Shown in pieces: positions 1 to 12,259 of a DNA stretch of 64,000 nt. The notes under the pieces are model-generated. The model worked only from the letters and a program-made list of their open reading frames with translations. It did no database searches and was not told the origin of the DNA. The stretch is from Crotophaga sulcirostris (Eukaryota; Chordata; Aves; Cuculiformes; Crotophagidae). The stretch lies in contig VYZB01000173.1 of assembly GCA_013397455.1 (NCBI GenBank), forward strand, positions 124,001-188,000. Direction: 5' to 3'. Numbering within the stretch: position 1 is the stretch's first letter; each line of letters opens with the position of its first letter. The translations under genes were made by a program, and so were the position numbers.

Positions 1-214
1 AAACAGAGGATCAGAGGGCTGGAAAAGACCTCAAGAAGCTGTTCAGTCCTTCCTGGTGCACCACGGCAGAATCATCTCTACCTGCACCGTAGTGTTTGTT
101 TAAACTCTTCCTAGAAGCCTTGTTGAGTGATCGAGCCAGGTCCCTGGCCTTCTCGGGCTGCCTACTCCACTGCTTTCCTATCTTTAATTTATTCCTAATA
201 TCCAGCTTTGACAA
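1..214 (-). repeat. Degenerate CR1-like 3' fragment, uncertain
   Basis: The minus strand begins with an AAGCTGGATATTAGGAA-like stretch (near 190-207), which matches the CR1 LDIRKK codons, and ends near the left edge with 'cttgaggtcttttccagccctc', like a CR1 3' UTR. Between them a 67-codon frame is open but only vaguely like CR1 ORF2. It may be a diverged CR1 subfamily or another retroposon. The resemblance is partial, so the call is weak. Confidence 0.4.
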
Positions 215-220
215 TTATTT

Positions 221-700
221 AGAATCATAGAATTGTTAAGATTAGAAAAGACCTCTACGATCAAGTCCGACCATCAACACAACACCACTATGCTAACTAA
301 ACCATGTCCCAAAGTGCTACGTCTACACATCTTTTGAACCCCACCAGGGATGGAGACTCCACCACTGCCCTGGGTAGCCTCTGCCAGTGCTTCACCACTC
401 TTTCAGACAATAATTTTTTCCTAATATCCAATCTAAACCTTCCCTGGTGCAACTTGAGGTAATTTCCTCTCGTCTTATCGCTTGTCACTTGGGAGAAGAG
501 ACCAAGACCCACCTTGCTTCAGCCTCCTTTCAGGAAGTTGTAGGGAATGATGAGGTCTCCCCTCAGCCTCCTTTTCTCTAGGCTAAACACTATCAGTTCC
601 CTCATCTCTGCTCCTCATAAGACTTGTTTTCCATATCCTTCACTAGCCCTCTTCTGGACACGCTCCAGCAGCTGAATATCCTTGTATGGAGGGGCTCCAA
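221..700 (-). repeat. CR1 LINE fragment, type B
   Basis: The 3' tail (agaatcatagaattgttaag) lies at the left, followed on the plus strand by 'gaaaagacctctacgatcaag' and the antisense of the ORF2 C-terminus. A 71-codon minus-strand frame (297-512) still reads [20 protein letters not shown] and [16 protein letters not shown], typical CR1 ORF2 ending. The right end fades in the 'cgctccagcagctgaatatc' block near 700. Confidence 0.93.
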
Positions 701-3243
701 ATCGTTCCCCTAGTCCTACCCCTGCACCATTTAGAAATGACCTGTTTCATATTTTTTTCCTGTATTTTTCCAGTTATGGCTTTGTAACCTCCTGCCTCTA
801 TACTTTTTTCTCTTCAGAGGACAGGTCCTTTATTACCTCTTCTCCATTCTTTCATTACTTCACCTATGTTCTATGAATTCTCAAAGCCAATCACTAACGC
901 TGACAGAATTTCAACCACCAGCTCTTTAACTGCCCTAGGACAGATTTCCTCAGGCTCAGATGATTTGAAAAGATCTAACTTGGCTAAGTACTCTCCAGCT
1001 CTCCCCTGCTTGGGGCTGAGGTCATCCTGCTTTGTTACTGGTATTAATTAAACCAACAGCCAAGCAAGATGTGACTTTTTAGTGATGACTGGTACAAAAA
1101 AGGCACTAATTTTTTCAAGATAAAACACAGACCAAATTTATCAATTTAGAAAAAAGTAAAAGAAAAATTCCTTAGTTGCACACAAAACCAATCGCTTACT
1201 CTCTCTGTGCCAGCAAAAGCTGGAGAAGAGAGCCCAGCTCATCTCTGCACTGTTAAAACTGTAGGACCTGAGTCCCATATGGATCTTCTCATTGCAGATT
1301 CTCAGACCCACATGCAATCAGCTCAGTTGATTGGGACAGTAAAGACTCCTTCCTCCTCATGGACATGCTGCTGGATCTCCAGAACTTAAGAATGCTCCTC
1401 AGTGCTTTGTACATCACCAAGGAAAAAGGAAACCAACCTTTTACACTGGATTTTATGGATCCTTACGAAGGAGCAGATGTAAGGAGGAGCCCATGTCAGC
1501 ACTGAAGAACACATGTGCTGGTGCTCTCTGGAGCTACCAGGGAAAGCGGTGGCATTTAGCACCAGCAGGGCCATCTGGTCCCCATCCCTTTCCATCTCAC
1601 AAGCAATCACAGTGCCGCTCCACAGCCACTGGGAGCTAATGGCAAAGGTCCCAAATGAGAGAAATCCCCACACCAAATTTATCGCCCATGGCTGAGCAAA
1701 GACACCAAGGCTCAGCTTCCCGTGGGAACCAGAAAGAAGTGAGAGTCTGGAAATGACCCACCTGGGCCACGCCTTTGGGCAGAGGGAGACAAATGCTAGT
1801 GGTCTGGGTGACACCAAAGGAAAGGTGGATCTGCCCTCACCCATCTCAATCTGTTTGCCAAGTTCTCCAGCAGAACTCCTTGCTCCTTCTCCTTGCTCTC
1901 CTTCTGGTTTTCTCTGGGCACCCAGCAGCCAGACTGGATGAAAGGTGGATGGTGGCACAGTGGTGCCACTGGAATTGAAATTATAAGCACTACTGACTGC
2001 GCTGGGGACACTTCATTGCCCATATTGTCTCTGTCATCAGTGCCTGGGATGGCTCTTTAAAAAGAAAATACCAGCATTCTCTGACTGGGTGTACACCGCT
2101 TTGAAACTCCTACTCATTGGAGAAGCTGAAACCCATAAAATCAAAGGTTGGTCCTTCCTGTAAGAGATAGGAAGGACAAGCCTCAACAGCCAAATTTGAT
2201 TTTAATGCGCCTCCAGTTACTTGCGCACCATGAAAACATAGCCTCCCACAAAGAAAAACAGGCGATCGTTCCCCCATCTGGTTTCAGTTTGAAAAATACT
2301 TATAGATGTAGTTTTTTCCCAAAAGTTATTGTAGGCACAGGCAAAATTTTCCCATTAAATGACAACAGCAAGAACATTGAATTTTCCCCTATTATTAATT
2401 AATCCTCTTGTTAAATTCTTGATTCAATATTTGCACCAGGATTTAATCTCTGCTTTGCAGAGCTATTTAGTGCAGAAAAATACATAAGAAAATAATTAAC
2501 TCTGTCCACTTGCTCTGCTTTAGACAGTAGATAAAATGGTTCTGTGAAACCCACAGAAATTCAGAAAGCTATTAGAATTACCAGGAGAAAAAGAAGCAAA
2601 GTCAGTTGTACCAGAAAGATGAGGAAGAAGAATGTGGCTTGACTTCAGTTTAGGTTTAGATGCACAGTGAATTAGGTGATCTCTTAATTCACATTACAAA
2701 ACGCAGCCTACGGAGGAAAGCCAACTCCCTTTCTCCATCCCATACCTGCTGTGGGGACACTTGATGTCTGGACACTTGGATGCTCCTCAGACACCTCAGC
2801 CCTGAGTTTCCAGAAGGGGTGGAAGCACCTACCCAGTTCACTGGGAATATCGCGGAGTCAGGAAATAGCCCAAATTTGGTATCCTTCCCACAAGATGACA
2901 GGAGAGAACTCACATGTTATCACCACATTTAATACGGAAATAAGAAAATAATAAGCCTTGAAATGTCCATCACACAGTCGCTTACACACACTGGGCAACT
3001 CTGTTAGACTGTAGATGGGCAGACGATTCCGTTAAAGTGAGGGGAATTAGAACACAAAGCATTTTATAATTCACATGCTATAGACAGGTTTTTGTTTTCC
3101 TGAGCAACCACAACCGGGAGCTTGAACAACTATGTTAAAAATGACCCATATTTATCCCTTAAAAGAAGATGTTAGTGTTTATAATATTTATAAATACTTA
3201 TATAGATGGAGACTCCCCTGAGCTTATAAATGTATAATGGAAA
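701..3243. other. Intronic sequence, no recognised feature
   Basis: Mixed-composition intron between two CR1 copies. A 190-codon minus-strand open frame at 1386-1958 matches no family I know and is probably chance. 3170-3200 is AT-rich with 'ataatatttataaatac'. Nothing else is supported. Confidence 0.6.
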
Positions 3244-3810
3244 TAGAATCATAGAACCATGTAATGCTTTGGGTAAGGGACCTTAAAGCCCAACCAGTTC
3301 CAATCACCTGCCATGGGCAGAGACACCTCCCACTGGATCAGGGGGCTCAAAGCCCCATCCAACCTGGTCTTGAACACCTCCAGGGATGGGGCAGCCTGCA
3401 CTTCTCTGGGCAACCTTGTTAGGGTCTCCCCACCCTCACAGGAAAACATTTCTTCCTAAAATCTCATCTCTATCTCCCCTCTTTCAGATGAAAGCCATTC
3501 CCCCTCATCCTGTCCCTGTATTCCCTGATCAAGAGTCCCTCCCCAGCTTTCCTGCAGCCCCTTTCACTATCGGGAGGCTTCTCTAAGGTCTCCCTGGAGC
3601 CTGAACAACCCCAACTCTCTCAGCCTGTCCTTGTATGGGAGGTGCTCCAGCCCTCGGATCATCTCCGTGGCCTCCTCTGGACTCACTCCAACAGCTCCAG
3701 GTCCTTCCTGTGCTGAGGACTCCAGAACTGAACACAGGGCTCAAGGTGGGGTCTCATGAGAGCAGAGTAGAGGGGCAGAAGCGTCTCCCTTGCCCTGCTG
3801 GTCACAATAC
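3244..3810 (-). repeat. CR1 LINE fragment, type A, long
   Basis: One of the longest copies here, about 570 bp. The tail (tagaatcatagaaccatg) is at the left, then the type A 'ctgccatgggcagagacacc' block and the antisense ORF2 end (KTRLDGALSPLIQWEVSLPMAG in the 3249-3449 frame). It continues through 'aactctctcagcctgtcc' and 'gaactgaacacagggctc' to about 3810. It is broken by stops. Confidence 0.95.
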
Positions 3811-4359
3811 TCACAAATACTGAGGAATAAAATAACTACAGATGCACAAATACAGTTGTGCCGCAATCTGCACTAAAACGCCTCCTTGAACCAAGTCAGA
3901 TTTTGACATATTACAAATTGCATTGCAAGGCTTTTGCAATCCCTGGTCTAAGTACCTTGTCTAAGGTTACAAACAGAACTATGCTAAAGCAACGGGGAAC
4001 CAACCCCTTTCCATGCTTGTTACACACCCGACATTTGTTCTTCATCTAAATGTGCAGCAATATAAATGTCTCACTCCCTACTCAGTTTTACTTTGCAGCT
4101 CGATGAACCACCTACTGTAGTTCCCACTGATTATGGGATTTGACTGCGTAGCAGTTCCAGGGATAAGCATAACTTGCTGATTTTCAACGGAAAATATTCT
4201 GAAGAGAAGCAAGAGGATGAAAGGGGAGTGATTATGGAGTTTGATATCTATATATAAATATACACAGATATAAAAACAAGCCTCACGTTTCAGCACTCCA
4301 CGTGAGCTCCCATGAGGAGCAGTCAGAAGGGTATGGATCTCTGCAATAGCCAGGACTGA
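3811..4359. other. Intronic sequence, nothing recognised
   Basis: Unique-looking sequence between opposed CR1 copies. A short AT-rich patch at about 4250-4270 is the only compositional feature. Confidence 0.6.
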
Positions 4360-4775
4360 GGCTGGAGAACAAGTCTTATGAGAAGCAGTTGAGGGAACTG
4401 GGGTTGTTTAGCCTGGAGAAGAAGAGACTGAGGGGAGACCTCATTGCTCTCTACAACTGCCTAAAAGGAGGTTGTATTGAGGTGGGTGCTGGTCTCTTCT
4501 CCCAAGTAACGTGACAGGATGAGAGGAAATGGCTTCAAGTTGTGCCAGGGTAGGTTTAGATTGGATATTAGGAAAATATTACTCAAAGAGTGATGAATGA
4601 TTAGAAGATGCTGCCCAGGGCAATGGTGGAGTCACCATCCCTGGTGTTATTCAAAAAATGTGCAGATGTGGCACTTTGGGACATGGTTTAGCAGGCACGG
4701 TGGTGTTGGGCTGAGAGTTGGACTGGATGATCTTAGAGGTCTTTTCCAACCTTAAGGATTCTTAAGATTCAAAGA
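4360..4775 (+). repeat. CR1 LINE fragment, type B
   Basis: Starts at 'ggctggagaacaagtcttatg', runs through 'gaactggggttgtttagcctg' and ends with 'cttttccaaccttaaggatt' and a decayed tail (cttaagattcaaagatactg). This is the C-terminal end of ORF2 plus the 3' UTR. The frame is lost at 'gtaacgtgacaggatg' and elsewhere, so it is an old inactive copy. Confidence 0.93.
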
Positions 4776-7700
4776 TACTGGGATGAGAGACAAGTCCAGT
4801 GCCAAAAGGGTTAAACCTCCCTTCTTTTATTTATGATGCAGCCCAAGATGCTGCAGTAAGTATGCCTGTTCTAGGAAATCTTACAAGTTTAACTCGATTA
4901 CTGAAGCACTGTGTGTGAATTTAAGGCTCAGTTACTTGCTTTGGGTCTGAAATGTAATGGGAGTCCTCCTGTCCTGCTCCTGTGGAACTGAGAGATGTCC
5001 CTGAATTACTGACGTGGACACATTTATTCTGCTCTGCAGCTTTGTTATGTAAAATATCTCTTGCTGTCGTGTGATCCGTTGACTTTTTTGCTAGAGGCTA
5101 CAGTGTTCCGCATTAATACATTACAGGCTAAATAACTGCCACAGGGGTGTTTATGTAAGTGTTGGACCAATATAAAATGAAATAATAATTTTACAGAAGG
5201 AAGGAATTTTTAGCTACTCTGCTCTTAATTATCAACATCTTTCCATCCCTGATGGTAAAGTTACTTCCCAAAGGGGAAGCTGTCAGGAAGACACTTAATA
5301 GCAAAAAACCTTTCAACACCTTATTTATTTTTTTTTACTAAATGCCAAAAAGCATTTTCATGGACCAGCAAACCTCAACGAGCTTTTCCACAGCATCCTA
5401 CATTAGAGGACCAACTTTGGAAAATTTCTTCCTGATTTTACACCAATTTGTTCGAAAAAGTTGATTTTAGTGGCATGCCCCCTAGATGAGGATGCTGTTC
5501 AAGGGGAGGAAGGCAAGTCCAGGTAAGACCAAGTCCTCTAAGTCTGGGAGAGAGAGTTTCTCCATGGAAAACATGTCAGCACATAAAAAGAGGGTGACAA
5601 ATGAGTGAGGGAGACCCCCCTCTACAGACCTTCAGCTTTTGAACTTTTATGGGGGTAACTCAGAAACAATTTTAGCTGCAAACCCAAACCAGTCTTGCAG
5701 GCAGGTAGCACCCACGAGGCACCAACTCAGAACATAACCATTAGCAGAAGGTTTGGTAGGTTACCATCAAATCTATTGTTGCTGTCAGGAGCAGGTGGAG
5801 TAGGAAGAGGTAGAGCTACTGGCGTGAACTACTGCAGCATGAGATCAGGATCTGGCCCCAGTTCAGTCCTGAGAAAGCCATATTAGCATGTAATTATGGA
5901 GCCTTGGGTGGACCTCGAAACAGGACATAAAACCAAGTTCTTTATCATTTATGGTCATAAAACAGACCTTGGAATTTTCTACAAAGCAGGATGCAGAAGA
6001 TCTCAACCCAAACTCCCAAGTCAGGTTGTTACAATCAGGTCACCGCAGCCCTTCCCGGTGTCCCCATAAGACCCTGCAGCCTCTCCCTCCGGCACACAGC
6101 CAAGGAGTGGTGACATCCGACCACCAGCACAGAGCTCCAAACGTGCTGTTTGCAAAATGCTTTTGGATCCACCCAAAGGACAAGAGCGCTGTGGAAAACC
6201 ACAGCATTGTTCCCCCAGAGCACGCCTGGGTTTCTTCACTCGGCGCGAGAGCAGCGCTCATTCTAATTAGCTCATTTCACCAATAAAGTCAAACAGCACA
6301 TTAAAAAAATTCGACATCTATTAATGGTCCAAGCATTTCACTAACCAGCTCCATCTCACTCATTAAAAAAGCTTTTATAGTAAGTGTAGAGTTGAAGTCC
6401 AGCAGAAGTGTTCTGCTTCACTCGTATCTCCAGATGGGTTATGTTGGAAAGAGCCGCACACAGCGTGCTCCAGAGGGACATCAGGCTATGTCCTCCACCT
6501 GCCTCCTCCACGAGGGAGCAGGTTGGAAAGGATTTTTTCCAATTGGAATTTGTGGATTTGTCAAAACATTAGACCCATCTCTACGCATCTTCCCCAGGAA
6601 CCCTATTCCCATCTAGGATGCTCAAAGACCATCATTCTGGTTTGCGGGACACCGTCACATCTGAGCTCACAGAGGTGACTCACAAGCGGAACTTGTGCCT
6701 GATATTTTCTCCTTGTAGCAACAGCAACAAGGTCAGGCTATGGACTCCTCAAGCACCTGCTCCCTCCCCGTGCACAGTCCCAAACCACAGGCTGCCTCCA
6801 GCACCCAACCCCTGCGGCCACGGGGAGATGTGTGTGCTGGACAGTTTGCACCTCAACGCAAAGCAGCTAAGAAAAGCCAGTAGAGAGTCAGACACAAGAA
6901 AAGGGACATCAATGGCAAATAAGCTAAAAGTAGTTACCTGACTGTAAAAAGTGCTAAACTGGGGTGTTTTTCTCTGCTAGCACGACAGTAAGGTCTCCGA
7001 GTGTAACAGCAGCGGTGTTTAATGATGAGCTCTTGCGTACTTTGGTTACAACCAGCAGCTGATTTGTGGTATGAAAACCAACTTTCTATTGGAAAGTGGC
7101 TGAAAAATGGACCTGTGAAAAACTGTTTTGGGTTTCCTTTCAAACCAGTTTCAAATTTGAGCTGGACACCGAGTAAATAGCTTTGCAGTTCTAAAAACAT
7201 AATCCCAAATATAGACACATCTGGATGGCACTGGTTGGACCAGGCAACGCTTGCCCAGTCAAGTTGTTCTGGAAGCATTTTGCTGCAGGTTTTTATTTTT
7301 CCTCTCTGCTGAGTTCTGTTCCATGCTTGGATATTAAGACATCATAAGAAAAATTCCAACGTGGCCATTAATCATTAAGTGTCATAGTTTTCCATAAGGT
7401 GCAAATTTAAGGTTATAAAACTGTCAAAAGACTACACAGTTACACAGGCTGCTCGCGTTGTTGGCTGGGTGCGTTCCTGGAAGCCGGTGCAGCCAAATAC
7501 CTGTGGTGCTGTGGGCTGTAGTGCCTCAGGAGCAGCTGGGGCATTGCACACCCACAGCAGAAGCTGTCCCTGTGGAAACCACACAGCTGCCAGCACGTGG
7601 TTGCGGCATCAGAGCTCTGGGTGGTGGGTCAGCCCTGTGAAACCACCCAGGGTGGTGGCTATTGGTAATGCAGGGTAGGAGCCTGCTGGACATCTTGTCC

Positions 7701-7855
7701 ACAGACTGTAAGGCACATGGAAGATCTTTGGTGAGCCATGGAGCATACAGCTCATCTTCTAGAGGACAGGGAACAAGGAGGGAACATGAGATGGATGAAT
7801 TAAAATGATGCAAGGATGTTGGGAAGCCTTCAACAGAGGAAATAATGCCTTTAGT
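4776..7855. other. CR1-free intronic stretch (3 kb)
   Basis: No coding region or repeat recognised. 5040-5215 (attaatacattacaggctaa and neighbours) and 6240-6400 (ttctaattagctcatttcac) are AT-rich with homeodomain-like TAAT cores and could be conserved non-coding DNA; this is only an impression. Open frames of 107-114 codons at 6618-6941 and 6934-7278 look like chance. Confidence 0.5.
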
Positions 7856-7975
7856 ATAGAATCGTAGAATGGTTTGGATTGGAAGGGAACCTAAAGCCCA
7901 TCCAGTTCCACCCCCCTGCCATGGGCAAGGACACCTCCCACTGGATCAGGGGGTTCACAGCCCCATCCAACCTGG
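7856..7975 (-). repeat. CR1 LINE 3' end, type A, short
   Basis: Only about 120 bp: tail 'tatagaatcgtagaatggtt', the 'ttggaagggaacctaaagccc' block and 'cccactggatcagggggttc'. It stops abruptly after 'ccccatccaacctggg', a 5' truncation point. Confidence 0.93.
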
Positions 7976-8593
7976 GATTTTTCCCATCAGCTTCAACAGG
8001 ACCAAGACATCGCAAGGACAAACTGGCAGTTTGACTCATGCGTTGGTCAAACCACAGCCATTTCATTTGCCATTTCTGCTTAGGAGTGAGCATTATCTCC
8101 TAACATTAACACACAGGAAAAGAAGTATTCAGCAAAAGCATTTCTCAATCTAGTAGAAATAATCCTTGTTTGAAGTCTATCCTGTTTTAATTGCAATCTG
8201 GAATAGGTTGTCAATCAACATAAATCGATACCTCGCTCACCAACTACATGACAAAGCACAGAGCTCCACTGCAATAAGGGCTCAATGAGTACTGAATCAT
8301 CAGTAATAAAGCAGAACAGCATTAAGACTGGAAAGTGAAAGCCCTTTTTCCAGAACATCCTTTTCTCTACTAATTAGGACATTCTTCACTGAGACACATG
8401 TGGGTTCAAAATTCCCTCTGCAAGAAACGATGAGAATCAAACTCTGCTCTCTCAAATCCTGGATTGGTCTGAAGTCACATGGAACTGTTTATATTCCTTG
8501 ATTGAAGGAATGCTAAAATACTTCTGGTGAAAATAGTTCAATTCCCTTTCCACATAGAGTCATCGCAGACTGCTTTGAAATTTGCTCTTTCTA
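7976..8593. other. Intronic sequence, nothing recognised
   Basis: Unique-looking AT-moderate sequence between two CR1 3' ends. I see no feature. Confidence 0.6.
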
Positions 8594-8743
8594 TAATCAT
8601 AGAATGATAGAATCATGACAGTTGGAAAAGACCTCTAAGATCATCCAGCCCAACTGTCATCCCAACATCACTGTGCTGACTAAACTGGTCCCGAAGTGTC
8701 ACATCTACACACTTTCTGAACATCTCCAGGCATGGTGACTCTA
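8594..8743 (-). repeat. CR1 LINE 3' end, type B, short
   Basis: Tail 'taatcatagaatgatagaat', then 'gttggaaaagacctctaaga' and 'catccagcccaactgtcatc'. It ends at 'catctccaggcatggtgact', next to an A-rich simple repeat. Confidence 0.92.
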
Positions 8744-8767
8744 ATAAATAATAAAATAAAATAAAAT
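8742..8767. repeat. A-rich simple repeat (TAAAA-like)
   Basis: Imperfect 'taataaataataaaataaaa' at the 5'-truncated side of the CR1 copy to its left. It may be a small microsatellite or part of the target site. Confidence 0.75.
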
Positions 8768-9766
8768 TTGGATTAAATTGGCATTAAAGACAGAGAATCG
8801 GGAAAACAATGTTCTTTCGAACAAATTTAGACTGGAGGGCTGAGTCCCTCAGTCCCTCAAATCTCTGGCACAAGGGAATGGGGTCTGTGCTACAGATCCT
8901 TTTCATAACAACTCAAAGCCAAGGTTTTGATTCGATCAATTGTGGAGACACGTCAGCCAACTGCAAAAGCTGAACTGGGACTCCACTCCCCAGATTCACT
9001 GGCATTTCAACCCCAACACGTATTCAAACTGATCTTTTCCTTTTAAAGTTAAAAGGAAAGGATGCGACCACATCCGCAGGCAGAAGGAAAATGCAAGGGG
9101 ATGTAAAGGAGATGTCACATCTGATCAACTTGACACCATGGTGGAAAACATTGGTGGCTTCACTGATTTATTTCTTTCTGCAGCTACTTTCTCTGCCTCA
9201 TTAAAGTACGTAATAGCAGTAACTCTAAGCTCTTAGCAACATCTGCAGTACAATATTTAACTTGGGTTGGCTACTCGGTGGCACTGAAAGTCAAGGCTGG
9301 GTGTGTTTCAAAATCTAGGATGACCTGGATTTTTCCACCAAGCCAACCTCTCGCAGCACGTCCGGAGCTCACACACGTATGGGCGCGGGGCTGAGCTGTC
9401 GGCCGTGGGCTTCTGCAAGCTCAGGAGAAATAGAAAACAGTTGTGGCATCAAACGCACCAAGAAAAAATAATCCAGTGCCCTATCTGGGGCTGGTTACCA
9501 TTTGATTTTAATAAAGAAAGCCTGCAAAAGCCTCCGGGATAAAAAATGAAGTACTGAATGTAAAAATTTTAGTAGATATGTTATGTTTAATAAAAAAAAC
9601 AGGGGAGAAATTGAAGGAAGTGCGGAGCAGTCACCGTGCTTCAGCATCTCCACTGGTGAGGAGCCTTTGCAGCAGGCAGCAAGGCACCAGCTGCTCCCCA
9701 CTGCCCTAACCCCAAGATGTTCCCTCCAGTGTATAACAAAATGAACTGTAAATTGTGACAAATATA
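8768..9766. other. Intronic sequence with a small CpG cluster
   Basis: No gene or repeat recognised. About nine CpGs fall within 9354-9412 (for example 'gtatgggcgcggggctgag'), unlike the surrounding sequence; this is too short to call an island. Confidence 0.5.
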
Positions 9767-9983
9767 TCATAGAATCATAGAATGGTTTGGATCAGTAGCA
9801 ACCTTACAGCCCATCCAATTCCAAACCCCTGCCATAGGCAGGGACACCGCCCACAGGATCAAGGTGCTCAAAGCCCCATCCAACCTGGCCTTGAACACCT
9901 CCAGGGATGGGGCAGCCACCACTTCTCTGGGCAACCTGTGCCAGGGTCTCCCCACCCTCACAAGAAAACACTGTCTACAGCTT
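9767..9983 (-). repeat. CR1 LINE fragment, type A, left half of an inverted pair
   Basis: Tail 'tcatagaatcatagaatggt' at the left, then 'ccctgccataggcagggaca' and 'gggatggggcagccaccact'. It degrades after 'ccctcacaagaaaacactg' and abuts an oppositely oriented CR1 at about 9984 with no unique spacer that I can see. Confidence 0.93.
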
Positions 9984-10285
9984 CCTGAGAAGAGGTTGCA
10001 GCAAGGTGGGGGTTGGTCTCTTCTCCCAAGTAACAGGCAATAGGATGAAAGGAAATAGCCTCAGGTTGTGCTGGGGAAGTTCAGGTTAGACATCAGGAAA
10101 AATTTCTTCACCGAAAGAGTTATCAAGCACTGGCAGAAGTTGCCCAGGGAGGTAGTGGAGTCCCCATCCCTGGAGGTGTTTTTTAAATGATGGGTAGATG
10201 AGGTGCTCAGTGATGTGGTTTAGTAGTGGACAGGCATGGTTGGACTTGATCTCAAAGGTCCTTTCCCATGAGACTCTATGACTGT
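9984..10285 (+). repeat. CR1 LINE fragment, type C, right half of an inverted pair
   Basis: Begins in the ORF2 'gaggttgcagcaaggtggg' block, runs through 'gttagacatcaggaaaaatt', the type C block 'gatgaggtgctcagtgatg' and 'ttggacttgatctcaaaggt', and ends in 'actctatgactgtacatgg'. Its type differs from the left neighbour, so the pair is not a simple fold-back of one element. Confidence 0.92.
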
Positions 10286-11754
10286 ACATGGGACCATAGC
10301 CCGAGAACGGTTGGTGGGATGGAGCCAAAGAAGGGTGTGCATAAGCCAAGAGGACCAGGATGCTCAGCACTGCTCCAGCCTCGCTGGGGGGGCTTTCATT
10401 TATCCATGTGCACATTTATTTGCTTGCAGAAAACTGAATTAAACCTCCCATAAAGGAACTGATTGCATCCGTTTAGCACTAGATACTAATGCAAACACTT
10501 AAAAGAAGCTAAACTCCTGCATTTAGGTTTGCAGAGGAAAACAGAAAAGATAACTGTGAAGGGATATAGGAAAAAGAATAAACTCCGTGCACTTTATCCC
10601 GTAGGCAGCTGCCTGCACACATGGCAAATTATGGTTTCAAAAGCTGCCGAAGGAGCCTGTCTCCTACCGGGAGCTTTGAAGAGCTCAACCATAACGAGGT
10701 TAGTGCAGTGAGTGTTTCCTGGTAGTATCGTACTACTTTTCCCAGCCCAGATCAGGCCCATGGCAGATGGGATCACATGAAATGTAGATCTCAAAGGATG
10801 CTGGAGAGGAAGCAGAAAATGCCACCCACTTTCAAGGTCACAGCTGCAAGGAGATCCCTGCTCAGGCTGTTGCGCTGATCGCTTACATATGAGATGAACC
10901 TTGGAAGAGGAGTGAAAATATATGTATATCAGAATATTCCAGGAAGAGCTGTCATCAGACAGCCTCGCTGCTGGCCGAGGAACGTCACAATGAGCCCTTG
11001 CATTGACCAGAACCTCATGGCAGCTGCACTGTTATCAAGAAGAGATGCACTCTTGGAAAAAAAAGCTGCATGGGGCTTAAGGTTTTCCAGCTCAAATTAA
11101 TCTCTTGCAGAGGATGAAATACAGCTGCCTGTCCATGAGTAAGTTCCTACGCTCCAAAGCGAGCGTGTGACTCATTCAACAAAACCCAAGTGCATCAACA
11201 TCAGCCACGGGGTTGATTTTAAAAGGTTACTCATTATTCACTGGCAAATTACATTTGTCAACAGACAGAGAGAGCAGAAACTCAGTATCGCCTGGTTTCG
11301 TGATTCAAACAGCCTCATCCAGCAAAGTGGAATAATGAGACCTTCTGAGGCAGGTGACAACTAGCGTGAGAACAGACATAAGAGGGGGAACAAGATTCAG
11401 AGCAGAAGAGCACAGAACTTGCCTGGCACTGGCTGGTCCCACTGCAGGGGTGAGTAGAAGGAGCAGGGATGTGAATGTTCCCAGCCTGCTGCAGCCAGCG
11501 CGAAGCTGGGAGAAAATGCAGGAAGTTGGGATGGTCCAGTTTTTCTGCACCATCAACATCATGATTAGTGCTTTGGCAATGGGTCAGCAAGGGAACACCT
11601 GGTGCCAGGTAAGAGCAGCACAGGACCATGAGCAGGAGGAAAGGCAGCACTGCTTGCATGTGCTGGAGGGGTCCAGCATGGAGAGAACCCAGTCTACACT
11701 CTTGGAAGGTGTAGAAGGTGCTTGGGTGGGCCTCTCCATCCACTATATTTGCTG
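10286..11754. other. Intronic sequence, nothing recognised
   Basis: No repeat or conserved frame seen. Overlapping opposite-strand frames of about 160-173 codons (11315-11839) run into the following CR1 and look fortuitous. Confidence 0.55.
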
Positions 11755-12259
11755 CACCTTGATTCCTGTGTTCAGTTTTGGGCCCCTCAGTACAGGAAAG
11801 ACACTGAGTGACTGGAGTGTGTCCACAGAAGGGCAATGAATCTGAGGAAGGGTCTACAGAATGAGTCTTATGAGGAGTGGCTGAGGGACCTGGGATTGTT
11901 TAGCCTGGAGAAGAGGAGGCTGAGGGGAGACCTCATCGCTGTCTACATCTCCCTGAAAGGAGGTTGTAGCAAGGTGGGTGTTGGTCTCTTCTGCCCAGTA
12001 ACAAGTGATAGGATGAGAAGAAATGGTCTCAAGTTGCACTAGGGGAGGTTTACATTGGATATTAGGAAAAATTTCTTTACTGACAGAGTGGTGAAGCATT
12101 GGAAGATGCTGTCCAGGGCAATGGTGGAGTCACCATGCCTGGAGATGTCCAGAAGGTGTGTAGATGTGGCACTTTTAGTGGGCACAGTGGTGTTGGGCTG
12201 ATAGTTGGGCTGGATGAGCTTAGAGGTCTTTTCCAATCTTAACAATTCAACGATTCTGT
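11755..12259 (+). repeat. CR1 LINE fragment, type B, about 500 bp
   Basis: Starts around 'gtgttcagttttgggcccct' and 'tacaggaaagacactgagtg', codes for an ORF2 end that includes [19 protein letters not shown] (11836-12042), and ends 'tcttttccaatcttaacaat' and 'gattctg'. It is interrupted by a stop after KLH and by other changes. Confidence 0.93.

Noticed and set aside
1386..1958. 190-codon minus-strand frame
   Set aside because: No motif or family recognised, and no conserved splice sites or neighbouring exons fit.
8945..8985. Minus-strand stretch reading roughly QFSFCSWLT, like the NLSFLNWLT segment of the next LMF1 exon
   Set aside because: The neighbouring codons do not match, a stop follows soon after, and LMF1 is too well conserved for such a weak match to be real.
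11315..11839. Opposed frames of 161 and 173 codons on both strands
   Set aside because: Both run into a CR1 copy and encode nothing recognisable.
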